A DNA stretch of 64,000 nt from Sepioteuthis lessoniana (GCA_963585895.1 OY757913.1:103181645-103245644), one strand, 5' to 3'. Counted from the stretch's first letter, positions 10,285 through 21,119 are shown. Made by a program: numbers and translations. The notes: generated by a model from the sequence alone, not told the origin.

Positions 10285-11540
10285 GTTTATTTGGTGATAG
10301 TGACGGAACGATCAATCATATTTCAAGCGAATGCAGCAAATTAGCATCAAAAGAGTCTAAGAGTAGATATGAATGGGTGAGGGAAAATGATCCCCTGGGA
10401 ATTGTGCAAGAAATTGAAATGTCACCATACGAACAAGTGGTATATGCACAACCCAGAATCCTTCCTAGAAAATGAGACGTCTAGAATTCTTTGGAATTTT
10501 GAGATTGAACGGGTGGTCAAATCTTGGCCACACGAGCAAACCCAGTGATTATCAAAAAAAAAAAAAAAAAAGAGATGAAGCTTCCAAATTGTAGACTTTG
10601 CCGTTCTGCCTGATCACAGGGTAAAACTGAAATAAAACAAGAGAGATGAACACTGTTGTAGAGCCATGACCAACTATACAAACACACACACACACATATA
10701 TATAATATATATATATATATACATCAACATATGCATGCAGAACACAACGACACAATGATAAAGACGAGCGACACAGTTCTTAGAAAAATATACCTCTCAC
10801 TTTTATTGAAAGGGTTGTGTGTGAGAGGAGTTGGAGACCGAACAGAACTGCAACATATTGACTCCCACTCTTAAGGCCATCATCGTTTCTTTACCGTTCT
10901 CCTGGACTGCTCAATCGGGGGCCTCTGGTACCAGCCTCTCTGGGACATGTTCCTCAATCCAGCATCTTATATCCAACTCGTCTGATCCCCAACTGCTCAA
11001 TCGGGGGCCTGAGGGCTCACTCTGCTGGGTGCTGGCTTTCTCTTCTGCATCTTGTGTCCAAATGCTCTGGTCTCCAAATTAACTTACTTCCTGTCTTCAC
11101 CGAGTTATATAACAGTTCTACCCCGACCTTCTTCTTGTGGGCGTCACAATTTGGCACTCATTCAACCTGTCCCCGGTCAAGGCTATAATATCCTGATTAT
11201 TCCTAGACCGGATGCACCTGTTATTTACATAGGTGCATTTCCTATTTTGACAGCCCGGCCGGGTCGTAGGTCAATATACATCAATACCTATAACTTATGA
11301 GACAACTTTAAAAACTATAGAACATGAAAGTGACGGTTTTAGTACAGTCACTGAAGTATTGGTACAGGGACTAGAGGACTTGGAGAAAAGGGGATGATTA
11401 GAGTCCATTCAAACAACAACATAGTTGAGATCAGCCCATATACTAGGAAGATTCCTTGAGATTTGAGGAGACATTCTGTCACTCAGACTCCAGTGAAAAA
11501 CCATCCGCTAAAGGTGGTGTGAAAAACTCTCATGGGTGTA
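10285..11540 (+). mobile_element. Dong-like LINE copy split by an LTR-B
   Basis: The left part (10285-10653) spans the end of the CCHC region and the endonuclease (…ATGCACAACCCAGAATCC…, …AGCAAACCCAGTGATTATC…) up to the codons for KRDKYL. The right part resumes at 11284 with CTTATGAGACAACTTTAAAAACTATAGAACATGAAAG and runs to the 3' end at about 11525, with a (TAA)n tail at 11540-11568. Removing the LTR rejoins the element in the right place. Frames are broken in both parts. Confidence 0.85.
10654..11283 (-). mobile_element. LTR-B solo LTR inserted in a LINE
   Basis: It starts TGTTGTAGAGCCATGACC and ends …GGTCAATATACATCA, matching the ends of the 62137-62613 copy in reverse. Flanking ACAC/ATAC fits a 4 bp duplication of the LINE's GTAC with decay. 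It carries an AC/AT microsatellite (about 10680-10722) and a local direct duplication of CTGCTCAATCGGGGGCCT (about 10911 and 10991). The minus strand has a polyadenylation signal near 10803. Confidence 0.8.
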
Positions 11541-11568
11541 ATAATAATAATAATAATAATAATAATAC

Positions 11569-12060
11569 CAGCTAGATGATCAGACCTGACTAATATAAAT
11601 GAAAAAAAGAGAAACTGCTGAATTGTGAACTTTGCCGTCCGAGCCAACAACAGTATGAAAATCAAAGAAAAAAAAAAACAGACAAATTCTTAGATCTTGT
11701 TAGAGAACTAAAAAAGCTATGGAACATGAAGATGACGGTGATACCAATCGTATTTGGTCCACTTCTAAGGATTCCCAAAAGCTTTATAAGAGACCTAGAG
11801 GGGTTGCAAATAGGAGGATGAGCGTAAACCACCTAAATTACAGTACTGTTCAGGTCGACCAGAATACTAAGAGGAGTCATGGAGACCTGAGGAGACTTGC
11901 TGTCACTCAAGCTCCAGTGAAAGATCATCAGCAACCGACAATGTGAAAAACTCGCAAGAAATAATATAATAATAATTGTTCTAGAGATTAAAATTTGACC
12001 ATACAAACAAATGGTATATGCTCAAACCAGAACCTGTTGTCGAATCTAGTCGTAATGCAA
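11569..12060 (+). mobile_element. Dong-like LINE, two further head-to-tail copies
   Basis: Immediately after the (TAA)n tail at 11540-11568 a new 5'-truncated copy starts in the endonuclease region (CCAGCTAGATGATCAGACCTG, equivalent to SARRPDL). It runs through EHEDDGDTNRIW and …LRRLAVTQAPVKDHQ to a TAATAATAAT tail at about 11963. A third fragment (ATTAAAATTTGACCATACAAACAAATGG, from about 11985) follows directly. Confidence 0.85.
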
Positions 12061-12061
12061 C

Positions 12062-12182
12062 AACCGCAAAGAGGGTAATCCAGCCCTAAAGAGTGTCCTG
12101 GATATGACATAAAACAATCTGGTGTAGAGGCTTCAGTAATGCTGGAGCTTTGTGGAATGCAAAGTACCCTTCCTGGTTAAAT
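12062..12182 (+). repeat. CCAA-SINE head fragment (copy 4)
   Basis: Contains GAGTGTCCTGGATATGACA, AACAATCTGGTG, CAGTAATGCTGGAGCTTTG and GGAATGCAAAGTACCC, the middle of the family head. Both ends are missing. Confidence 0.75.
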
Positions 12183-12233
12183 CTCACATAAGACACGCAC
12201 ATGGCATCGAAAGAAAAAACTTGCTTCTCTTCT

Positions 12234-13200
12234 AATCATCATCATCATCATCATCATCATGTCGTGATGCTAGCACGGATATCCCTGACCCTCTCTCGAC
12301 ACTTCTCTCTATTGTTCATCACCTCTGGCAGGTCTTCAGGGCTACATCCCGTATCCTCACATAGCTGCTGTATGTATTTTCGAGCTGGTCTTACTGCTTT
12401 TGCTCGGCCATATGTGGGGGTCCATAGGAGTACATCACTTATGAGCTCGTCCCTTCCTCTCTAAGCAGTGTCCTGCATGTCTGGCTCGTCTAACTTGGAT
12501 GGTTTTCGTGATGGGAGGCAGTTGGCCGTATAGTTGGTATCTTGTGGGGTGTTGCCGCCACGACTTGTTCAATATTGCTCGCAACTTTCTTGAGTAATTG
12601 CCGTCTAGCTTTTTCTCCAGCCGTTTAGTTAGCGTCCAAGTAGTGCATCAATACAGCAGTATCGACACGACCGCTGCCTGGAAGAAACTGCGTTTCATTT
12701 TATCGTTCAGGTCTGATTTCCATATGATCGATAGCTTATCGATAGCAGTCCATGCCTTCGTTAGTTGCGTGTCGATGTCTTTTTCGGTTGATGAGACACT
12801 GCTTCCTAGGTAGGTGAATTTGTCAATCAGTTTCAGAGAGGGTCCGTCTTGTGTGGAAATGTCGCCTGTTTGATTCAGTTGTGTGTGCATTGACATGGAG
12901 GCCAATGTCTGCGGTGGCTCGTTCCAAACTATGCAGTAGTGTTTCGGCTTGGTTGGGTGTATTTTCCAGTATGGCTATGTCATCGACGTTGTCGGCGTCG
13001 GTAATTGTTTTTACGGGGTACCTTCTGCTTCTTTTCTTTTTCAGCTCGAAGCCGTTTTCTCTGATTTTATCAATCGATGTTCTAAGCACGTAGTCTAGAC
13101 AGATGATAAAGAGGCATCGAGCGAGCTGGTGCCCTTGTAGTACTTCTGCTACAATGTCGAAGTACACCAAAGGGAAAGTCTCTTCTAATAACGACACAAA
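12234..13200 (-). pseudogene. ATG-tail LINE, longest copy, with reverse-transcriptase 3' half
   Basis: The minus strand reads from 13197 with codons for a reverse-transcriptase palm segment (…LFIICLDYVLRTSIDKI…). The catalytic box appears as TDADNVDDIAIL, so the expected aromatic-x-DD has become NVDD. The thumb follows (KFTYLGSSVSSTEKDIDTQL, …DKMKRSFFQAAVVSILL), then the C-terminal TRHAGH region, ending at the (CAT)n complement 12236-12260. There are frameshifts near 12900 and 12650 and downstream stops. The 5' part of the element is absent. Clade not assigned with certainty. Confidence 0.85.
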
Positions 13201-13227
13201 ACAGCGCCATTATAGCCAATTATATTG

Positions 13228-15015
13228 AAGTGAGATTGCGCAAAAATTTAAATTTGTCCATACTACCAAATGGTATATGTACAAACCAGGATTCGTTTTA
13301 GAGTGTCAGACGGACGCAAATTCTCTGAGATTTTGAGTTAAAAACAAATCACCTAATCTCAGCCAGACGACCAAACCCAGTGATAATAAACAAAAAATGA
13401 GAATTTGTCGTAGAGTTGACTTTACCGTCTAGGCAGACAAATGAGTGAAAATAAAATGAAAAAAACGCACAAAAAGAGACAAAAAGTTGAACCTCCGCAA
13501 GAACTAAAAAAGCGATGTAATATGAAAGGGATTGTGATACCAGATGTAATTTGCGCATTTGGAACAGTCCCCAAAAGCTTGGTAAGAAACAGAAATGGGA
13601 GGACGAGAAGAGGCCATCCAAACAAAAGCTTTTTGAGATGATTCAGGCTACTGAGTTCTGGAGACCTGAGGGAATTTGCTGCCACTCTGACTCCAGTGAA
13701 CGACTAGTAATTAACGCTAGAGTTAAAACATCAGAAGAAGAGTGTTAATATTAATAATGATAATAATAATTATAATTATAATTCTTTTAGCTTTCTTTGA
13801 AAGAGAGATACTTACTAAGACCTTACAAGAGAACTTAAAAAAACAATAGAACATGTAGAAGACAAGTGGAGAGCATCCAGGCGGCAGATTTATTAAGATC
13901 GGCTAGAATACTGAGAAGAGTCTGGAGACCTGAAGGGATTTGCTGCCACTCTGACTCCAGTGAACGACCACAAATTAACGCTAGGGTTAGAATATCAGAA
14001 GAAGGATAATAATAATAGCGATAATAATAAAAATATGAAGACGCAACAAAATAGAAAATGTAGACTATGCAGTGACAGAGATGAAACCATCAATCACATA
14101 ATAAGCGAATGCAGCAAATTAGCACAGAAGGAGTACAAGGCTGGATGGGCAAGGTGATCCACTGGGAAATGTGCAAGAAATTTAAATTTTACCATGCCAA
14201 CAAAAGGTAAATGCACAACCCAGCACCTGTCCTAGAAAATGACACACACAAACTCCTATGGGACTTTGACCTACAGACGGATTACCTAATCTCGGCCAGA
14301 AGACTAGACCTTATAATAATCAACCAAAAAAAAAAAAAAGAAAGAAAACCTGCAAAATTGTCGACTTTGCTGTACCGGCTGACCACAGAATAAAACTGAA
14401 TGAATGTGAAAAGAGAGATAAGTACTTCGACCTTGCTAGAGAATTGAAAAAGCTATGGAACATGAAGGTGACAATTATACAAATTGTGATTGGTGCTTTT
14501 GGCACGGTAACTAAAGGATTATTAAAGGGCCTGGAGGATTTGTAAGTTGGCAGCAGAGTGGAGACCATCCCAAAAAATGCATTATTGAAAACGGCCAGAA
14601 TATTGAGAAGAGTCCTGGAGACTTGAGGAGACTTGCTGTCACTCAATCTCCAGTGAAAGACCATTAGCTTACGCTGATGTAAAAAACTCTAATAATGATA
14701 AAAAATTTTTTGCTTTCTTTAAAAGAGGCATAATTACTTACACCTTGCAAGAGAACTTTAGAAAAAACTATAGAACATGATGGTGAATATGATACTAATT
14801 GTAATTGGTTTGCTTGCAGCATTACCCGAGGGTTTAATTAAGGGACATGAAGACTTGGAAATAAAAAGACGAGTGAAAAGCATCCAGGCGACAGCATTAA
14901 GATCAGCCAGAATACTGAGAAGAGTCCTGGTAACCCGAGGAGACTTGCTGACACTCAAACTTCAGTGGAAGACCATCATCTAACGTTGGTAAGAAAACTC
15001 AAGAGAGAATAATTA
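13228..15015 (+). mobile_element. Dong-like LINE concatemer of four 5'-truncated copies
   Basis: Four same-strand pieces each end with the family 3' signature and an AAT-rich tail: about 13228-13740, 13790-13990, 14010-14690 and 14710-15010. The third has the best CCHC knuckle, CRLCSDRDETINHIISEC (14071-14124), followed after a gap by HKLLWDFDLQTDYLISARRL (14249-14308), in which the endonuclease RPD has become RLD. Every copy is frameshifted. The third copy starts inside the AAT-rich tail of the second. Confidence 0.9.
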
Positions 15016-15410
15016 TTCTTTTTATTATTATTTGAATTGAAAAAAAAAGTAGGCAACTTAAATCTTCAACTGTGACATTGAAACTGAGATCACTGGATAT
15101 GATCATGTAAAAGACCAAAAAAAATTAGCACAATACCCGGCAGTTCCCGCCTAAATGAAATATAAAATAGAATGCACTTTACAGAAATGCTCATCCCAGT
15201 AGAATGGAATCACTGGGACGGACGAGTGGTCGTAAAAAAAAAACATTAATAGATATAACCTCAAAATTCTCTTAGCCTAGGTCTTCGAGAAATATTTAGT
15301 TAAGTATTACAAGAAATCAAACGTAGGGGTAAAAATGATTAATAATGACAAAACTAATTGCGACACATTTATGGTTTATGCTTTCCTTGTTTTTACGGTG
15401 TATTACACAA
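15016..15410. other. Unassigned stretch
   Basis: No gene or repeat family recognised. Confidence 0.5.
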
Positions 15411-15765
15411 AAATGCAGCGAGAAATATTGAACAAGTCCTGGAGGCAACATCCCACAAAGCACCAACTGTATGGCTACTTACCTCCCATCACGAAAACTA
15501 TCCAAATTAGACGGACCAGACATGCAGGACACTGCTGGAGAAGCAGGGACGAGATCATATTTGATGTACTCCCATGGACCCTCTCATATAGCCGAACAAA
15601 AGCAGGACAGCCTGCTCGAACATACATACAGCAGCTCTGTGACGATATGGGATGTAGCCCTGAAGACCTGCCAGAATGGAAGAACGATAGGGAAGCGTGG
15701 CGAGAGAGGATCAGGGATATCCGTGCAGGCGGCACGACATGATGATGATGATTATTGATTATTTA
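15411..15765 (+). mobile_element. ATG-tail LINE 3' end
   Basis: A continuous frame gives QREILNKSWRQHPTKHQLYG, RRTRHAGHCWRSRDEIIFDV, ARTYIQQLCDDMGCSPEDLP and REAWRERIRDIRAGGTT, then stops within the (ATG)n tail at 15740. This is the most intact C-terminus of the family in the window. It is 5'-truncated and therefore has no reverse transcriptase. Confidence 0.9.
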
Positions 15766-15782
15766 ATGCACAAACAATTTTG

Positions 15783-16369
15783 CCCAGTCAGCTGGGGCTG
15801 TAGAAAACACTGACTGCACCTCTGCAGAGGGGTAAGACCCCTCTAACGAGTGTCCTGGATATGACACTAAAAAATCTGATGGTGAGCTTCCAGCAATGCT
15901 GGAGCTTTGGGGAATGCGTAGTACCCCTTCATTGCCATTGCTCCCAGGTCCACTCTGGCCCGGATTGTTAGCACCTGATAAGGGTCCTATCTATGGGTTA
16001 AATAGAATTAACAGCATACTTATGCTAAAATGAATTGTTTGAGTAAAACTGAATAGTTTGAAATAGAAATGACTTTTACAATTAAACCGTACTTACATTT
16101 AAACTGCGTGCTTATGCTTAACTGAATTATTTCAAATAGAACTGTTTTTCGACATTAAAACTGTATTTACACTTAACCGAATTGTTACATACAACTGCTT
16201 GAATAGTTAGAAATGGAAATGTTTTTGACCATTAAACTGTGTACATATGCTAAACTGAATTGTTTTAAATAGAACAGATTATTTACATAAAAATGGATTT
16301 GGCGTTAAATAACCTACAAAGGTTGATATGCCATAAAACCCAACAAACCAAACCAAACCAAACCAACCA
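15783..16369 (+). repeat. CCAA-SINE copy 5, full length
   Basis: Complete head (15783-16005), internal ~56 bp units, then TAAATAACCTACAAAGGTTGATATGCCATAAAACC and an (AACCA)n tail to 16369. Flanks CAAACAATTTTG (15771-15782) and AAACAATTCTTG (16370-16381) are a target duplication with one indel. Head hairpins visible here: CAGTCAG/CTGACTG (15785-15816), CCTCTGCAGAGG (15819-15830), GGGGTAAGACCCC (15829-15841), AGTGTC/GACACT (15849-15868), CCAGCAATGCTGG (15890-15902) and GGGG/CCCC (15909-15927). Confidence 0.9.
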
Positions 16370-16414
16370 AAACAATTCTTGTTGAAGAATAGTAATGATA
16401 CTATTCAACCCAAA

Positions 16415-16745
16415 GCCGGGAGTAAAAGGAAGTTCATACCGTTTTCAAGAGTATCATATTTACCCAACCCCTCCGTTCGGACAGAATATGACAAGGTCAG
16501 TTTTTAAGCGGAGTTTAACAGGTTTGAATTCAGAGTTTTCCTTCTCCTAGACTAGTTGCCTCACCAAGGCTGAAGAACCTAATCTGTCCTACTATTTACC
16601 CATAGCTGGAGGGAGAATAATGGGATTCATACCTTTCCCAAGGGTATTAGTGCTAAGTGAAATGCAATCAGTGTCGTCGTGGATTTGAACTCGTATCGTC
16701 GTGTCCAATTCCTACGACGATAACCATTACACCACGGGCAAGAGT
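16415..16745 (-). repeat. SINE-A
   Basis: In reverse the head has CCGTGGTGTAATGGTTATCGTCG (A-box side, 16736-16714) and ACGAGTTCAAATCCACGACG (B-box side). The conserved body and AACTCTGAATTCAAACCTGTTAAACTCCGC follow, ending near GAGGGGTTGGGTAAATATG. The head is well preserved. Confidence 0.85.
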
Positions 16746-16947
16746 ATTAATCGGAAAGTGACCGTAATAGTGAGACTAAATTTCGAACTGTGTGGTTTTA
16801 TTTTTTTGAATTAAAAAAGTATTTTAAAGAAACCTATTACAGTAAACAAATAAAAAAACGCTCTTCAGCTGCATACTGCATGACTGAAGTCTTTTTCCAG
16901 ACCCACTCCATATTTCTTCCGAAAGTTTCATATCCTTATATTCAGGT

Positions 16948-17368
16948 TGAAACGCAGTTTCTTCCAGGCAGCTGTCGTGTCGTACCGATACTGCTGTATG
17001 GATGCACTACATGGACGCTACCAAAACGGCTGGAGAAGAAGCTAGACGGCAATTACACAATAATGCTGCGAGCAATCTTGAACAAGTCCTGGCCGCAACA
17101 TCCCACAAGACACCAACTATACGGCCACCTGCCTACTATCACGAAAACTATCCAAGTTAGACGAACCAGACATGCAGGACACTGTTGGAGAAGCAGGGAC
17201 GAGCTCATAAGTGATGTACTCCTATGGACCCCCTCATGTAGCCGAACAAAAATAGAACGATCAGCACGAACATACATTCAGCAGCTATGTGAGGATACGG
17301 GATGTGACCCTGAAGACCTGACAGAAGCGATGAACGATAGGGAAGAGTGGCGAAAGAGAATCACTGGC
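16948..17368 (+). mobile_element. ATG-tail LINE fragment flanked by a 67 bp direct repeat
   Basis: It starts at TGAAACGCAGTTTCTTCCAGGC (thumb region) and runs through LYGCTTWTLPKRLEKKLDGN, MLRAILNKSWPQHPTRHQLY, RRTRHAGHCWRSRDELISDV and QQLCEDTGCDPEDL to …EEWRKRITG. The (ATG)n tail is missing. A continuous frame can be read from 16790 but its first ~50 codons are flanking DNA. The flanks are direct repeats, 16881-16947 and 17369-17435. Confidence 0.85.
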
Positions 17369-17435
17369 TGACTGAATTTTTTTTCCATACCCGCTCAATA
17401 TTTCTTCCGAAAGTTTCATATCCTTATATTCAGGT

Positions 17436-17857
17436 AATAGATGAATGTAAATTCTTGAAATAATAAATGTAAATTAAATTTTGTGTATCAGAGGGAGAAT
17501 TTTCAAAGACAAATATCGATTTACGAGTTTCAATTGTTTCTTACAATATCTGTGGATTCAACGAGTCTCTCCCTAAAGTGTTGCATAATACAATTGAAAT
17601 AAATACGGTATACTTAACAAATAAAGATTTATTTTTTTGAAATTTTGTAACGAATGATTTTTGTTGGGTAAATAAGTAAATATTATAATATAACAATATT
17701 AAGGTATTTTCAGATATAAAACAACTCGAATATTCACGAAATCAATCATCCTGTTTACTGTGTTTAAATGTGACAAATTCTTGGGTAAAAATTTATTCGA
17801 GCATAAATACTAATCCTATCCTTAGGATATAGTTTAAAGTAGCTCCGACTTGTGGTT

Positions 17858-17924
<67 letters not shown>

Positions 17925-18180
17925 CAACAGACAAATCATAGATTGAGAAGAAATATCATTTTCTTATAAACTTTTATGGAGTGATTTTTATTCGTCCCCG
18001 AGAAAAAGTAAATATTTTAAATTTGAAAATATGTTTTACGATATCCAAGATTGTCGTTTTTGAATGAAATGTTTCGAAACATATTTCCTCGGTAAAAGCT
18101 AATATGATACGATGTCAAAATTCGATCTCTCAAATGAGAGTCGCTCCTGAAGCAATAATTTCAACTACAAAGAAATCTTG
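17436..18180. other. Unassigned AT-rich stretch with (AT)n at 17862-17922
   Basis: An AT run of about 30 units lies inside otherwise unrecognised AT-rich DNA. Confidence 0.6.
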
Positions 18181-18184
18181 TTTT

Positions 18185-18475
18185 TTTGGGAGGAAGCGAG
18201 CTTAATGTAATGCCTAACTTTGTCGGAATGGGGATCTCTGATGCGAGTTCAAAACCTGTACGAGGCTGTTCGCTTTTCACTTCACGCTAACTCCCAAAAG
18301 ACATGCATTGATCTATCTGCTCTTTAAACTTAGTTATGAGTACATAAAGTGGCAGACTGGGCTCCTGAACATTGTTTAGGTTACCAGTCAAGAAAAAGAA
18401 AAACTCTGAATTCTGATCAACAATACTCCGGTTTAAAATTCTATCCTTCTCGAAGCAGAGTGGGTGGGTAAATAC
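18185..18475 (+). repeat. SINE-A, diverged
   Basis: A-box side decayed (GAGCTTAATGTAATGCCTAAC); B-box-like GCGAGTTCAAAACCTG at 18243-18258. The SINE-A body ends AACTCTGAATTCTGATC…GAAGCAGAGTGGGTGGGTAAATAC. Confidence 0.65.
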
Positions 18476-18504
18476 ATAGTCTTCTTTCTAGGAGTAGAAT
18501 TGCT

Positions 18505-18780
18505 GTGTCAGGCCTGTTGACTGTGGCTATCGAATATGCCAACCATGCCTCTGCAGATAGGAAGAGCCCCATGAATGAATACAATGGGTATAATGAAATA
18601 GTGTTGGATGGTGATGCCCGATCCTGGAGCTTTACGGAATTTAGAGTACAGCTTTATTGCGATAAAACCAAGTTCTACGGTTCAAATAGAATTATTCAAT
18701 CAGTAATTATACCTTAAACGATCAGTGTGCAAAAATATTAATTAAGTTTTAGCTATAATTGACACTATTTACCTGGCTTA
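18505..18780 (+). repeat. CCAA-SINE copy 6, diverged
   Basis: Old head: CCTCTGCAGATAGGAAGAGCCCC, GTTGGATGGTGATGCCCGATCCTGGAGC and TTCAAATAGAATTATTCAATC. The 70-codon open frame at 18505-18717 is a by-product. Confidence 0.55.
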
Positions 18781-18839
18781 TTCTAAAATAAAGTTTCCAA
18801 CAAACGAATTGCTTACAAACATATATATATAGTCATCTT

Positions 18840-18970
18840 CACACATACTTTTCCTTTGTATCACAACTCTTCAGTGTGGCTAAATCGGCGAGATGATTCA
18901 AGCTGAGATCGAAACCTGGGTAGCTTTACATCAGATGGATAAGTTACCTCCGCGTCATCGACATTCTCGA
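18840..18970 (-). repeat. tRNA-like SINE head remnant
   Basis: In reverse, GGAGGTAACTTATCCATCTGATG and CCAGGTTTCGATCTC resemble A- and B-box regions at tRNA spacing. Family unclear. Confidence 0.35.
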
Positions 18971-19104
18971 CGTAAATGTAGGGATTTTTAAGTATACCTT
19001 TTGACATATACGTTATCGACTACCAAGAGAGCTCAATTCTTAAGAAGAGCTATTGCTTATTATTACTGTGTAGAAGCCGGCAGTACCACCCTGGAGAACT
19101 CAAT

Positions 19105-19390
19105 CTCTAAGGAGGCACTCATGGTGTAGTGGTTATCGTCGTTACAAATGGATACAATGACTCGAGTTCAAATCCTAGGACAGGCCTTTTGAATTTCACA
19201 CAGTGCAAAAAACCTTTGTAAAGGTATGAATCCAACTATTCTCTATCTTCATATGGGTAAATAGTAAACCAGACTTGGTTCTTTAACCCCGGTACGGCAT
19301 CCGTTTTAGGAAAAGAAAAACTTTGAATTCAAACTGTTAAATTCCGCGTAAGACTGATCTTGTGTATCATATCTTCCTTGTGCAGAGTGG
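19105..19390 (+). repeat. SINE-A
   Basis: Head CTCATGGTGTAGTGGTTATCGTCG (A box) and CTCGAGTTCAAATCCTAGG (B box) at 19108-19172. The body ends AACTTTGAATTCAAACTGTTAAATTCCGC and GTGCAGAGTGG, running into a TA/TG microsatellite at 19395-19441. Confidence 0.85.
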
Positions 19391-19393
19391 TCG

Positions 19394-19394
<1 letters not shown>

Positions 19395-19441
<47 letters not shown>
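19395..19441. repeat. (AT)n(GT)n microsatellite
   Basis: TA run followed by a TG run. Confidence 0.95.
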
Positions 19442-19617
19442 CGTGTTAAATATTTCGTTTTCTATGCGCGATATATAGAATTCAGATATAGTTGGTTCAA
19501 TGGGAGAACTCATCGAGCTGCCGTCATACACTTTTATGGTCTCTCAGAAAAAATATACATCCAAACTGATTGCATCTCAATTGGTTCTCTCCTTGGACCG
19601 ACTATATTTGAATTCTC

Positions 19618-19634
19618 TCACTCTCTCTCTCTCG

Positions 19635-19689
<55 letters not shown>
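19618..19689. repeat. (CT)n(AT)n microsatellite
   Basis: Short CT run then a long AT run. Open frames spanning it are read-through. Confidence 0.95.
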
Positions 19690-19690
<1 letters not shown>

Positions 19691-19926
19691 CCAGCCCACT
19701 GGCCTAGTGGGTAGAGTGTTCGCCAATGGCCCGGAAAACTGGTGTTCAGGCTCAAAAATTGTATCGGAAACCTCCTTTCTTAACACTGGGCTTTATAAGG
19801 TACGTGACAAAGGAAAAGTGGAGAAATTCAGAGAAAGCACCCTCCCTTACACATCGGTGTGGTAGCTATTGAAAAGGGAGCCTCGGGGACGCCCTCGACG
19901 ACAGTCGCTAAGTTTACTTTACTATA
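19690..19926 (+). repeat. SINE-C, left arm of an inverted pair
   Basis: Head CACTGGCCTAGTGGGTAGAGTGTTCG (A box) and GTGTTCAGGCTC (decayed B box). Body TTAACACTGGGCTTTATAAGGTACG and GCACCCTCCCTTACACATCGG, tail GGGACGCCCTCGACGACAGTCGC. Confidence 0.8.
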
Positions 19927-19934
19927 TATAAATA

Positions 19935-20105
19935 AGTTGGTCGACCGTAGTCGGGGGCGACCAGAAATCTCCCTACTTATAATGCTGAGTGTTAAGCAAG
20001 GGGGGATCAAGTACCATTTTTAGAGTCTTTGGTATGACTCGACCTGGTATTGAACCCCGATCTCCTGGATCAGTGGCAAACGCTCCTACCATTATGCAAC
20101 CTGCA
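19935..20105 (-). repeat. SINE-C, right arm of an inverted pair, internally deleted
   Basis: Reverse-oriented SINE-C: it starts with tail-side sequence (GGTCGACCGTAGTCGGGGGCGACC), jumps to ACTTATAATGCTGAGTGTTAAGC, and ends with B-box complement GGTATTGAACCCCGATCTCC. Confidence 0.75.
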
Positions 20106-20615
20106 AGTGTTAATATGTCATAAAATACAACCAAACCAATCAAAGTTTTGCTACACGTTTAATGTTGTATCTTATCTTTTACGCGGGAATAGATACTGAT
20201 CTAGTTATCTTTAGAATGTCTTATTATTTTGGTTTGGTATTTAGATGCATAATTCAAAATATAACCACAATTAAGGACCTAGACAAATTTTTGAGACCAT
20301 CGACATTTTTTTTATGATTTATTTTCTAAGTATCAAATCAAAGCAAACTTCTACCCGCAAACAGTTGCAGTTAAAAAAAAAACAAACAAACAAAGCAAAA
20401 ACATCACATTATCCCACTGATAACGTTTGGTCAGTTTTTCCGTTCCGCCATTGCAACTAAGTAAAAAGCAAGTTATTGGCGCCGCGACGTGGCTGTCAGT
20501 AAATCATACATAATCCTCTTCCGATCTAAAAGCTTCTCTCGACATTTCACATTAACCTTAATATTATAGAATCGCTGTCTCAACGCAAAAAAAATTGTCC
20601 TGTCGACGGCGTTTA
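20106..20615. other. Unassigned stretch
   Basis: No repeat family recognised. A 62-codon minus frame at 20473-20661 has no known motif and partly overlaps an old CCAA-SINE. Confidence 0.45.
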
Positions 20616-20619
20616 AAAT

Positions 20620-20830
20620 ACACCAACTAAACGTTCTGCATAGGGACAGCACCTCCTCCACCCATTATCTTGGGTATGACTCTAAACTGCAACCGGTTGT
20701 GAGACTCCTATCCTAGATATCTTGGAAATGTGGAATCACACATTCATTGCAATTATTTCCAAGTTCTATCTGAAGCGGAATAGTAGTGCATGTTAGAGAC
20801 CGATCTAAGGGTAAAAATAGATCTATTTGA
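20620..20830 (+). repeat. CCAA-SINE copy 7, highly diverged head
   Basis: AAAATACACCAACTAAACGTTCTGCATAGGG, GGGTATGACTCTAAACTGCAA and GATCTAAGGGTAAAAATAGA follow the order of the head with many changes. Confidence 0.45.
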
Positions 20831-21119
20831 AAATTATTTGTATTAGACAAGAATGAAACCATTTAACTGAAAAAAATATTTGTATTGAGATGAGTAACTT
20901 GTCGCTATAATTGCTTACTAGTGATTGCTAGATATATTAATAAATTGAAAGCATATGATTACTAGCAATTTTTTTGTAGTACGTAGGGATATATGAATCA
21001 TACAATTGTCAGCTAACAATTGATTAGTATTTGATAATTAAAGTTCCAGAAGGTCATATAATCATGTCTGAATTATTTATTTTAGGTGGAAATATTTTTT
21101 GCTTGTAATCTAAATTTAT
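20831..21119. other. Unassigned AT-rich stretch
   Basis: Nothing recognised. Confidence 0.5.

Noticed and set aside
15471..15758. Separate host gene in the frames around the ATG-tail LINE
   Set aside because: The overlapping frames are out-of-phase shadows of the LINE C-terminal coding region.
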